Below, one piece after another: positions 50,953-61,740 of a stretch of 64,000 bases of DNA. A model generated the notes under the pieces. It made no database searches, was not told where the DNA came from, and was given only the letters and a program-made list of their open reading frames with translations. This stretch comes from Tanytarsus gracilentus (taxonomy: Eukaryota; Arthropoda; Insecta; Diptera; Chironomidae), in contig JAXRKN010000043.1 of assembly GCA_038502055.1 (NCBI GenBank), positions 3,906,001-3,970,000 of the forward strand, read 5' to 3'. A program made the position numbers and the translations under genes. How positions within the stretch are numbered: position 1 is the first letter of the stretch; each line of letters starts with the position of its first letter.

Positions 50953-53910
50953 ATGGATATAGCTTCCAATGCAAGCGGAGGTGCTACTAAAGAAGAGTTA
51001 ATTATTTTTTTGCACATCGAAGAAGGTAAAATTAAATATGAAATAATGAAAAACTTTCACTGAAAATTATTTTATCTTAGGCATTGGTCTTAATTCGGCT
51101 GAAAAAGTATGGGTACAGGCATCGTTGAGTGGCAATAAATTGGATGGAGAGCCGATAAGTACAGGACACACAACTTCTTTTGATTGCAATCTCGTGTGGG
51201 AGACAGATCGAAAGTCCATTAAGCGGTAATATAATTTAATTTAAAATGCCATCTGAAGATTATGATCATTATGTCCATTTTAGAATGAAATCGGAAAATC
51301 TTCCAGTAAAGATTGATTGCTATAAGCTGAGAAACTACAAAGGAAATATCAATGATGCAGTCAAAGAGCACATTGGATACGTACTAGTTCCTGTTAAGAA
51401 TATTCCAATTTATCCTTTAATTAAGGCTTGTCAAGTGAAGCCTCGATGGCAGAAGCTCATTGGTGTCAACAAGGACTTTCGAAATTGTCATCCAGAGCTG
51501 TTACTCAACATTATGATAACCGAGAGTTCCTATCTAGCCGCTGATAAGTCCACGGTGCTCGAATCGCACAATTTAGAGAGCGGTGATTCGGTTGTGGTAG
51601 AGGAAAATCCTAGTCCATGCATGCTAACATCACAAAGAGGAATCTTTATAAGACTACTTCAAGAGGAAGGCCTACTGCAAGTTGGAAACATTGACACGGA
51701 GTGTGATATATTTTGTGTAAAAGTTCTCATCAAAAACATCAAGTACCTTGACTCCATAGCAACGGAACCGTCTGATCACTCTGATAAAATGAATAAAGAG
51801 TTTTACATCAACTACATGCTGCTTGGAAATCCTCATATCCGTACTCTCGATAAAAAATTCAACCGGATGCATCAAATTCAAGAGAAAATCTCTATTAACT
51901 TCCGTTCCTCGCTAAAGTCACTGAAAGAGTATTTCGAGAAAGTCTTTTTTATTCCAATTGAAATATTTCTCAGTGCTCGAAAGTTGGGATCAACAGAAAT
52001 TCGCTTGCGTAATAATATTCTCATCACCAATTTGAACGAATTTATGGAGAAATTTCCGAAACAATATGAGTTTGATGGCACTGCAAATATTAAAGTGCCT
52101 TCAGTTCACGATTTAAAGGATCAACTGCCAGTAATGGAGTATAAGGTTGTGATTCAATATAGGGCAACTAAAAAACTTCACCAGGCTGAGCTTTTAGAGA
52201 CATACAAAAAACATCAATTATACGACCCACGTGGCGGTGGTGATCACTTGCCAATACTCGCCGAGAAGCCTAATACTGAAATTACTCAAGAAGCAGCGGA
52301 ACCAAAAAGAAAAGAAACCGAGGAGGTTGATGACGGTCACTTTAAAGTCGTTGGTGTTGCTAAGGGATACAAGAGTGACAAAAGCTCAAATGATTCGAAA
52401 AAGGAAGTTAAAAAATTTTCAGTTACACAATCTGAAAAGGCGGACATTGAATCGATGCTCAATAAACAGGAGGAAGGCCAAGTTTCTGATCTTCCACGAC
52501 TGTTCAGCTACAATCTGCAATTAAAGTCCGTTCGACTCAATCGAAAGCCACAGCGAGGCATTTGGCAAATCAGTTTTTACCATGAGAAAGCAGACACACC
52601 CCGTACTTTTATTAATCGTGACATTAACGATTGTGATTGCGATGACAGGGAGAATACGATTAATTTCAATGACTTGGAATTGAAGCTTTACTTTACATCG
52701 GTTGCTGCAATCATTATGGACACTATTAAATCGTCAAGTGTGTGTACTTTGTGCATTAAAGGACCCAAAAATGCTCACGTAAAAGCTCAACTCGATTGTA
52801 AAAGTCTCCTCATTAGCAACAAGGAAAGGACAAGTGGAAATATTTTGTTGGCCAATCAAAATGAAAGTGTCACAGCGCTCGCTCAAATTTTTGTCTATCT
52901 CGATGATCTCGGACTTAATTTTAATGCTCAAATAGCTAGAACGGAATCGCAGGTCTTTCACGAGGAGATTGAGCCAAACATGGCTGTTATGAATGTAACA
53001 AAAACATTAAATGAACAAAAGTCAACTCTCTTTGATGAAGAAATTGCTTACAAAATGATTGAGGAACTTGAAGAGTGGAAATCGCAAGAGCAAAATACAT
53101 TCATGAATGAACTGAAAAAGACTGAAGAGACGTATCTCGAAAAGCTTAAAGCCGCGTGGGCTGATCGAAAGAAAAGTTATGAGGAGGAGCTCGTGGATAA
53201 AACAAATAAGCTCACATATCTTTCAAAGTCCCTTCAAGAGGCTCAAAAAAGCTTGAGAGAAAGAGATGAGTTGCAAGTTAAAACGGAAGAGGAAATTATA
53301 AGTTACAAAATTGATCTCGAACGAGCTTTCAAAGACCAACTGCTTGTGATTAAAGAGAAGGCTAAACAACTTGAAGACGATCTTATGCACGAAATACGAT
53401 TAAAAGACATTAAAATGGATGAAATGCAAGAGACGAAAAAGATATTGGAGGACGAAAATCGTGACTTGAAAAAAACTATAGATGAGATGAGAGCTAATCG
53501 AGGGGCTAAAAAGACTAATTCAGTTTCGCGTGAAGAACACGATCGAGTGCTTAGAGAAATGGTAAAATTGAAAGTATATTCGAGCAGTTTTACATTTAAT
53601 AATATTTTTAAACAGACGATCCTGCGAGAAGACTTTGAAAAAGCTCTGAAAGAAAAGCTTCACTACAAGGATCAGTGGGCAAAAGCTTTTCGAGAATGTC
53701 ACAAAGTCCGACGCGAACAAATTTCAGATGCCAAAGATTTAAATTTCAACAATAGATTCGAGAGGTATATGATTTTTTTTATTAATGCATTCATACATTA
53801 AACAATTAATTTTTTACAGAGTTTGTGATTTACTTTCGGACGAAGAGTGCGTTTTAAATTTTGATGACGACGAGTTGGAGGAACTTAAACAAAAGCTTTT
53901 CGAAGATTAA
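50953..53910 (+). CDS. Cep120: CEP120 centrosomal/centriole-elongation protein
   Basis: A daughter-centriole-enriched protein that supports centriole elongation. Exons 50953-51025, 51081-51225, 51284-53561, 53616-53764 and 53820-53910 give 911 residues (human 986). The first C2 domain (about 12-145) shows the family signature: GIGLNSAEKVWVQASLSG, LVWETDRKSIKR, EHIGYVLVPV, KPRWQKLIG. A central C2-like region (about 170-400), a Lys/Glu-rich linker and a third C2-like region (about 430-600, RLFSYNLQLKSVRLN) follow. From about 630 to 860 it is a long coiled coil. The C-terminus DDDELEELKQKLFED is acidic. The 54-bp intron at 53562-53615 has no in-frame stop, so its retention would add 18 residues. 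The stop lies 5 bp from the opposing DHX57 stop. Confidence 0.87.
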
Positions 53911-53915
53911 ACAAA

Positions 53916-56900
53916 TTATTCTTTCGTTAATAAATGAATTATCGTTGCAATAACTCGCTTTCCGCGATCATGATTCCACAAATTTAAAAGAGGATCCTTT
54001 ATCTTCTCTTCCAGCACATTCATCAGCTCTTTTCTTAGATATTTCATGCTCTCAGCAGTTTGTAAATTATCAGCCTGAATAATGAGCCATCCCTCCTCGA
54101 GAAGAAAAAGATATTCTCCACCGTGCATTTCTATCCTAACATCAGTTCCAGAGAACAGAATGAGGGGGATTATGGGTACCATCGTACTGTCCCGGATGAA
54201 TATTCTTGATGTTTTAACTTTCTCTTGATAAATCAAGAAGGGTGAATTAAAAATTGAACAGGAAGCGTTAACACCCGACGGATGTAGTGCCACATAGCCA
54301 TCGTCTTTTGTCTTAAACTTCAATTCAGATGGACTAAAAGTCTTTGGCATTGCACCCGATAATGTCTGTATGTAGCTACTTTCCGGTGTCATTATTTTAA
54401 CAACATTCGGATAGAGTGACGCACATAGAATTCCAGCAATAAGGCGTGAATTTTCAGAGTTGGCATTCAACATGCGTCCAGTTATATCCAAGACAATATC
54501 TTCCCTGTTTTTACTCTTTTTTGGAAGGTCAATTGGAACGAAACCGATGGATACCAACAGCTCGAGAAATTGGAATTTCATCTCTCCAATAGTTTCGAGA
54601 GTCCTCACCGATAAGTAATTTTCTTCTGCATAATTTTGGCCTCCATAACGACTTTTTTTACTCGCTTCCTTCCACTTTCGATATGCATTAAGTACGGTAA
54701 GATGATCGCTGTTGTTTATTGCAAATTGTTTCTTTCTCGCGTCGGCCTCTTTGCGTTTTGTAAATGGCGAAACAAAGGGAGATTTATGACTGAGACACGC
54801 ACAGATTGTTAGGACGCTATCGAGACACTGGAAATGAAATAAAATTTACACAATAAACCACAATCGACTCGAGTGAATTCACTCGACTTAAATACCTGGA
54901 AGATAGCGCCAAACAGCATCAATTTTCCTATTTTTACGTCAACCGGGAGGAGGGATAAGTGACTACCAAGGGGCGTGAGATTTTCCCTCTCGAATGCACC
55001 TAAATTCTGGAGTCTTTTAATTGCACTTTGGATACTCTCAAGCGATGGTGGCTCAATACATCTTTTCAATACTTCTTGAATTTTTAAACCATCGAAATTG
55101 GGTAACATTTTAATTCTCAAAAGAAGCTGCTCGAGAGGAATTCTGTGAATTTCTGGAATTGGTTGAGTCAGTAGGTGAAAATCATGACGGTGTTTTGTGA
55201 AGAGGTGAAAGCAAATACCGCTCATCACTCGACCAGCTCTTCCTTTCCTTTGCGCGGCATTAGCTCTCGAAACCCACACCGTCTCAAGCGATTCCATGTT
55301 TCGATTATTGTCAAAGTGCTTTTCCTTATGCATTCCGTAATCGATCACGAAAACAACGTCATCGATTGTTACTGAAGTTTCAGCAATATTTGTACTTAAA
55401 ATGATTTTTCTCTTTTTTCCAAACTTTTTAAAAATCATTCCCTGTTCCTCCGACGAGAGAGTCGAGTGCAGTGGAATTAATACACAATTTCCACTTCTTG
55501 GGCCAAAGTATTTGCTGTCCATTAGCGAGTCGTAAACCGATTGAATTTCTCCCAAGCCTGGCAAGAATATTAAGATACTTCCTTCTTTCGGCCATTCCTT
55601 GTCATTGCAATCGACAATGTAATTTAAAATTGATTCAATCATCTCGGGATTAATTTTATATTGGTCCATCATGAAGAGAGTTTTGCACACCGTCCTCGGG
55701 TATTCGTGATATCTCGCAAGTGTATCTGATAGTGATAAATTTTCGTCTCTTATCGATTTCGGTGGTGGAACAATGTTGGCCTTCACATCAGTGTATTCTA
55801 GTTCTTGCATCAAATCCTCTTCATCTTTCTTTGATATTTTCTTACAGAACTGAGAGTCCGGCTCGATTACATAGCCACTCAAGTGCAATGCCTCCTCTAA
55901 AAATATTTGAGATACTGGAAAAGTTCTTCCTTTCACGTTCATAACTGGCGCATTCTTAAAGTACTCGGAAAATAATTTGGCGTTCAATGTCGCCGACATA
56001 AGAATTACTTTTAACGTGGGTCTTTTAGTTAGCACTTCTCTAAGAATAAGTAATAAGAAGTCAGATTCTTCACTTCGCTCGTGAACTTCATCGATTAGAA
56101 CGTGAGTGATGCTTTCGAGGAGGGGATCTGAGTATAATCTTCTCAATAAAATTCCAGTCGTACAAAAGGTCAGTCGTGTCGATGCGCTTATTTTATTCTC
56201 GAGACGAATTTGATAGCCAACAATTCCGCCAATTTTTTCACAACGCTCATCGCTAATTCTCTCAGCCACCTGTTGAGGAAAACAAAATTAAAAAAACGCC
56301 GATTCAAGATATCGTGAAAACACTTACATTTACAGCTGCAAGTCTCCTCGGCTGTGTAACAATTATTTCTATTTTATCAGGTTTGTTGCTTTTGACTGAC
56401 TTATTGATCCAATCGTCTAGAATAAACTGGGGTACCTGTGTTGATTTTCCACTGCCTGTCTCGCCACTTATAATACAGACTTGATTGTTACTGATAATTT
56501 CCATGATTTCATCTCGAACCGGCCATGTCGGAAGAGTTTTTCTCGAATCGAGCATTTTTAAATAGCTTGCACTTTTCGCCTTTTCTTGAAATTTTCGAAT
56601 TAAGTTTGAACTTTCTTTTAAAATCTCCTTTTCACTTAACGCCATTTTATTAAACTTGTCAACTATTCCCATTTGAAAGTGCGTTGGAAGATTTGAATTG
56701 GCCTCATCAGCAAGCAAGCTACCATTTTCGCCATAAGGATCGTAGTCGAAAATGCTTATTTCAGATGACGGATAGTGATAGTATGACTCGGCTTTATTGA
56801 GAAAGCTCAAAATTTCCTCTTCATTTTTAACTAAATCCACAATACTGTAGACGCTCGGAATTTGATCCCTTGCCAATTCTCTCGATTCGTCAATTAGTCT

Positions 56901-58027
56901 TTGATTAATTCGAAGGCAAATTGACTTTGGTATGTCACTGATTTTATTCCTCAGCAATATGAGCGGAGGTTGAGATGGATATTTGCACCATTTTGGATAT
57001 CTTATCTCCAAGTACCATGTCTTTCTATCATCCTCTGGATTTTTAACACATTTTTTCGATTGAGATTTATCCTTATCGTCATCACTGCTATCGCCCTCTT
57101 TAAGAACATCGTGTGAAAACCTGCAGTTAGCTCCAAATTTACACTTTCCCCTCTCGACCATATTCCGACACTTTTCAACATTTCCTCTCTTCTTTTTGAG
57201 CATAAGTTGTCTTAACTCCTGAGCGCGTACCTCAATTTCCTGTTGTCGCTTATTCTCTTCCTTTTTAACTTCCGAAGGAGAAAATTTTAGCAGATAGTCA
57301 AGTCTCAATTTAAACTGCCAAATAGAATTCTTTTCGATTTCATGGAACTCATTGGGAAAAATTGATAGAAGAGATTCCTTCTCGTCATCCATCATTTGTA
57401 ATCGAAGCTCGTCGTCATGATCGTCAGTGGTGTTGGGTTTGGATTTTTTGATTGGAAAGTATTTGTCGTAGAGAAAATTGAGGCTGTCACCGATATTGTC
57501 ATCGAATGCATCCAGGACTAAAATAAAATAAAATATAAATAAATGTATAAATTTATAAGAAAGTTCTCTTTACCTTCATAGATGTGACTTTTCTCAAATC
57601 CATAACTTTCAAGCTTTAAAATTGCGTACATTTTAATTTTTCCTTGACCTCCGCTCTCAGCCAAATGACTGTAATCGCTTCCTCCTTTCACAATCAGCTG
57701 TCCTTTTTCCTTCCAATAAGAGTTTTTGATTTTACTATGCTTATTAATTTGATAGCCATCAGAACTAAATTCAAAATGATCGCCATAAAGATGTTTTAGA
57801 GTTGAAGTTATAAGATTTATGCTCTCCTCTTTGAGTGTTAAAACTTGCATTTCCGTTTTGTGGATACTCTTCGAAACTGCAGTTTCTTTTCCTTTCTTTT
57901 CATTGCTAAAAAAATAAAATTTTAAAAAATTGCGAAATTGAAAATTGAATTTAACTCACCTTGCGTGAGCATCCGCCAACGGCCTCAAGAAGCAGTCGCT
58001 TACTAGTGCTCTACTTTCTCCGTCCAT
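53916..58027 (-). CDS. DHX57: DHX57-like DEAH/RHA-type RNA helicase
   Basis: ATP-dependent RNA helicase of the DExH RHA group. Exons, minus: 58027-57960, 57905-57574, 57517-56328, 56269-54896, 54827-53916; 1291 residues (human 1386). An RWD domain starts at about 165 (EKESLLSIFPNEFHEIE), is interrupted by a CCCH zinc finger (CRNMVERGKCKFGANCRFSH, spacing 8-5-3) and resumes at KTWYLEIRYPKW; this interleaving is typical of DHX57. The helicase core has motif I GETGSGKS (485-492), motif II DEVH (590-593), SAT in ILMSATLNAKLF, and motif VI QRKGRAGR. HA2/winged-helix and OB-fold regions follow to the end. The N-terminal UBA domain of vertebrate DHX57 is not evident. The last exon overlaps the probable 3' UTR of CEP120. 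Confidence 0.9.
53929..53934 (+). terminator. Probable poly(A) signal of CEP120 inside the DHX57 last exon
   Basis: AATAAA lies 19 bases after the CEP120 stop and within the coding part of DHX57 on the other strand. A minus-strand signal for DHX57 (TTTATT read on plus) lies at 53778-53783 inside the last CEP120 intron, so the two transcripts would overlap tail to tail. Confidence 0.55.
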
Positions 58028-58268
58028 TTTTACTTAATTTATTTAAATAATTTAGAAACTAGCTGAATTTAATAAAATTTCTGCAAAACATGCGGAAATA
58101 TTTTAATCAGCTGTTGATTGGTCCAAAAAGAAATGATGTCACTTAAAATTTACGCAATTTAAAAACTTTCCCTAGTAAGCTTCATATTCGGGTAAACAAG
58201 AAATCAAAAAAAAAATCGGAGTGAAATAAAAACAAAATTACATTTTTTTAAATATTTCGAGAACCAGA
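58028..58268. promoter_or_regulatory. Divergent promoter region, DHX57 / TXNL1
   Basis: Only 241 bp separate the two divergent start codons, so both promoters must be here. Direct reading shows CAGCTGTTGATTGG with an inverted CCAAT box at about 58117 and no TATA box. Confidence 0.5.
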
Positions 58269-59238
58269 ATGAGCGTAAGAGAGATTACCGATGAAACTCA
58301 TTTCCAAGCAGAATTGTCTGCGGCTGGAATTAAGCTGGTTGTTGTGGACTTCACTGCGACATGGTAAATAAAAGAAAACTAAATTATGCAAACTCATCAT
58401 GTCAAAAAAAAATTCCTACTGATACTGGATGTTTTCTTTGCATCTAAAACTCATTCTCCTTTGCAGGTGTGGACCATGTAAGATGATTGCTCCGTTGTTT
58501 AATCAATTTCCATCGAAATTTCCAAAGGCAATTTTCCTTAAGGTTGATGTCGATAAGTGCCAAGAGACAGCGGCAATGCAGGGTGTTTCGGCCATGCCAA
58601 CGTTCATTTTCTATCGCAACAGACAGAAAATTGATCGCTTGCAAGGAGCGGATGTTCAAGGTCTCGAGACTAAAATTAAGCAACACTATGGTTCGGAGGG
58701 GGGTGCTGGAGAGAATGAAAAAGACTACGGACAAGGTCTTATGGATTTATCGACATTCATAATGAAAAATGACTGTGAGTGCTTGAACGAGAGCGACGAT
58801 CATACTCTCGAGCACTGCTTGAATCCTGACGCTGGCTATCTGGCTTCGGATTGCGATGAACAACTCATTATAACCATCGCTTTTAACCAAGCGGTGAAAA
58901 TTCATTCAATCAAGTTAAAAGCTCCGGCTAAGTTCGGACCCAAGAAGATTAAAGTATTCATTAATCAACCAGTTACTTTTGATTTTGATCAAGCTAGTTC
59001 CGCAATTGCCGTACAGGAGATTGAATGCACTCCGAAGGACTTTGAGGATGACAATCTAATTAATCTTCGCTTCGTCAAGTTCCAAAATGTCCAGAACATC
59101 TTGCTCTTCGTGGTGGATAATTTATCGGGTGAGGAGAAGACAATGATCGAGCACTTGACATTCATTGGTGCTCCAGTCGCCACTACTCGCATGGACGATT
59201 TTAAGCGTATTGGAGGCAAAAAAGGTGAAAGCCATTAA
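58269..59238 (+). CDS. Txl: Thioredoxin-like protein 1 (TXNL1/Txl)
   Basis: Cytosolic thioredoxin that associates with the 26S proteasome through a C-terminal PITH domain. Exons 58269-58363 and 58467-59238 join in frame (FTATW-CGPCK) to give 288 residues (human 289). The thioredoxin fold spans 1-107, with the redox pair Cys33-Gly-Pro-Cys36 and the cis-proline in SAMPTF. The PITH domain (about 115-285) includes the conserved CECLNESDDH and DEQLIITIAFNQAVKIHSIK. The intron falls exactly before the redox motif. The poly(A) signal AATAAA is at 59304-59309. Confidence 0.97.
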
Positions 59239-59303
59239 AATCGTGAATTATGATGAGGATAAATATTAATTTTCGACACAAATGAAAAAAGCTTAAAATT
59301 GAA

Positions 59304-59309
59304 AATAAA
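59304..59309 (+). terminator. Poly(A) signal of TXNL1
   Basis: Canonical AATAAA 65 bases after the stop codon and 45 bases before the transposon insertion. Confidence 0.65.
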
Positions 59310-59345
59310 GTCTTGATGCTGAAAGGTCAAGAAAATTGATGTAAA

Positions 59346-61345
59346 CTTTTTTATAGTGTTTCGGCTCGAGCTAAGCTTGAGCTTGAAAGCTTGGTGATTT
59401 TGACTGAAGCTCGAGTACTCGAGCTCGACCTATAAAGCTCGACGAGCCTCGAGCCTAAAATAACGGTTTTTTTGAATTAAAAGTCTAATACATTTTTTTA
59501 AATTTACATGATTTAAGAGTGTATTAGTGTGAATTTTTCTATTAATTTTCTCCTCTTTGGTGCATAAAATTTAGAAATTGATTAAACAAGATGGGTCTGC
59601 AAACTGCGTTGCCATTTCCAATAGCTCCGCTGTTTGATTAGTGCCCATAGTTTGAAAAATGGAATTAGTGTCTTGGGGTCAGATGACATCTTAAAAATTA
59701 ATGTAATAATCTGATAATGAAGTTCAACGAATAATGAGCGTTTAAAATGGAATTATGTACTCCTGGCCGGCATGATGGACATTTTAAAAATTAATTTAAC
59801 ATGATACAATGACGAGTTCAACGATACCATGAAGATATAAAGAAAATTTTTATGAAAAAGAATTTTTGAACCACGGCGGTCCTTGGAGGTGTAAATAAAA
59901 AAAATACTTTTGCACAATAGAGCAAAACCGACTTGCCACAAACGGTAAATTCCAACCAGGTTTTGAGATATGCGCCATAAGATGTAGAAAGTAAGAAAGT
60001 AAGAAAGTGAGAAAGTAGAAAGTAAGATATTAAATGCTCTACTCCTCGTAGGAGCACCGATTTAAATCTGTTTCGCCAGTTTGTAGGGACTAGGCCTATC
60101 ATTTAAGTATATGTTTTGATATTGTACAAGGTAGTGTCTAGGCACTAGGGCGAAACTGGTTTTGGAGAAATAAATTAATACAAGATGGGTCTGCAAACGG
60201 CGTTGCCATTTCCAATAGTCGGTCTTAGATTAGTACATAGTTCTGAAAATGAGCATTAGTGCGCTACTGACCGACCATGATGGCATTCCTAAAAATTATC
60301 AATGTCAATCGATTTCTAATCAATCACGAGTTTAACGATACCCATGAAGCATAGTTTGAAAAATGGACATTAGTGGCCTCTGTCGTTCATATGGAATCTG
60401 AAACATAATAATGTTTCTAATAATACGAGTTCAACGAGATACATGAAGATGGTTCTGAAATGGGATTAGTGGCCTCTGTGTTATATGGACATTGAAAACA
60501 TAATGAATGTTTCTATAATACGAGTTCAAGAAAATGAAGCATAGTTCTGAAAAATGGACATTTTGGCTGTGTGGCACTCTGGTGATGATGGACATATCAA
60601 AATATTAATGTAATATTTGGTGAATCACGAGTTCAACGATCCCATGAAGCATAGTTTGAAAAGGCATTAGTGGACTCCTGGGGGATGATGGCATTCCTAA
60701 AAATCATAATGCAATCGATTCCTGATGAATTACGGTTAACGATCATGAGATATAAGTAAAATTTGTATGAAAAAGCCTTTTTGCACTCAAGGACGGTTTG
60801 AGGGTATATAAAACTAAATATCTTGAAACTAGAACCAAAACATTTTAGCCACAAACCCGAGTCAAATCCGACCAGCGTTTTGAGATATGCCGCCCACTAA
60901 GATGTGAGAAAGTAAGAAAGTAAGAAAGTAAGAAAGTAAGAAAGTAGAAAGTAGAAAGTAAGATACTTAAATGGCTCTAACTCTCGTAGAGAACGATTTA
61001 AATCTGTTTTCGCAGTTTGTGGGTTTGGTAGGCTATATGTTGAGTATATGTTTTGGTATTGCACAATGTAATGTCTTGGCACTAGGGGTCGAAAACAGGT
61101 TTTGGAAAAATCCAAAATTAATATATAGCGGAGCTATAATAACAGGTAATTTTTATTAAAATCACATATTTTAAGTAAATAACCATTTTTCTTAAATTTA
61201 TAACGTGAAAAATGTAAAATTTTTGGTCAAAAAATTTGAAAATTTTCATACAAAGTCAGGCTTGAAAGCTCGACAAAATGATCAAGCCCGAGCCGAGCCG
61301 AGCCCAAGCTTCAAACACCAAGCTTTCCGAAACTCTACTTTTTTA
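59346..61345. mobile_element. hAT-like insertion with 8-bp target duplication and satellite-like interior
   Basis: The element spans 59354-61337 (1984 bp), flanked by CTTTTTTA on each side (59346-59353 and 61338-61345). The ends are imperfect inverted repeats: TAGTGTTTCGG at the left, TAGAGTTTCGG read inward from the right, both followed by AAGCTTGGTG and GCTCGA/GAGCTCG-rich DNA (to about 59455 and from about 61255). TAGxGTTCGG plus GCTCG repeats with an 8-bp duplication is the style of hAT elements. No transposase frame is present. The interior consists of two diverged copies of a larger unit (see the repeat entry). The direct repeat is A/T-rich, so its significance is weaker than for the element at 22816. 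Confidence 0.75.
59588..61130. repeat. Two long satellite-like units with nested ~110-bp subrepeats
   Basis: Unit A (59588-60180) and unit B (60183-61130) both begin with GATGGGTCTGCAAAC and both end with a GAAAGTAA tandem stretch (about 59985-60028 and 60905-60962), then a stretch containing GATTTAAATCTGTTT and a GTCTxGGCACTAGGG motif. In between are repeated subunits of roughly 110 bp built from CATAGTTTGAAAAATGGACATTAGTGG-type and GAGTTCAACGAT-type blocks; unit B has about five, unit A about two. Copies differ by many single-base insertions and deletions. There is no reading frame across them. Confidence 0.8.
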
Positions 61346-61740
61346 CACTGGAATAAGTAAGTCTCTAAACTATCTAATTTATAATTAAAAATTTTACGAT
61401 GAGTTTAAGTGACTCAACAGTTCCCGCACACTGTAAGCGATTCAATTAATTAAATCTCTTACTGACCTACCTGCATGTTCTCTGTGCAGTATGCTTATCA
61501 CGAGAAAAAAAAATTCAAAAAGTATCATTTTCCACTTAAATATAAGCGGAGCTATCGATATTTGCAAATCTGTCCCCACTTATTTAAGCCTACGACTAGT
61601 TTTTTAGCCGGCGTTATAGCTCGTAACTCATGTGTGATTTATTTTGGCTATAGCAAACCAGTTAAAATTAAACAATTTTTTCATCAGTTAATAGTTAATA
61701 GCGTGAATTCAGCCAGAGCACACGTAGATTAAATTTCGTG
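61346..61740 (+). promoter_or_regulatory. ABCG upstream region with a DRE
   Basis: 395 bp between the transposon and the ABCG start codon. A DRE-type octamer TATCGATA is at 61553-61560, 181 bases upstream of the ATG, a fitting place for a core-promoter element. The 85-codon frame 61475-61732 covers the same DNA and has no recognisable similarity. Confidence 0.45.

Noticed and set aside
53562..53615. Reading CEP120 straight through as one exon
   Set aside because: The segment has good GT..AG borders and a T-rich tract, and its translation breaks the coiled-coil pattern; kept as a finding instead.
61475..61732. 85-codon open frame upstream of the ABCG gene
   Set aside because: Overlaps the expected promoter with its TATCGATA box and shows no similarity or coding-like composition.
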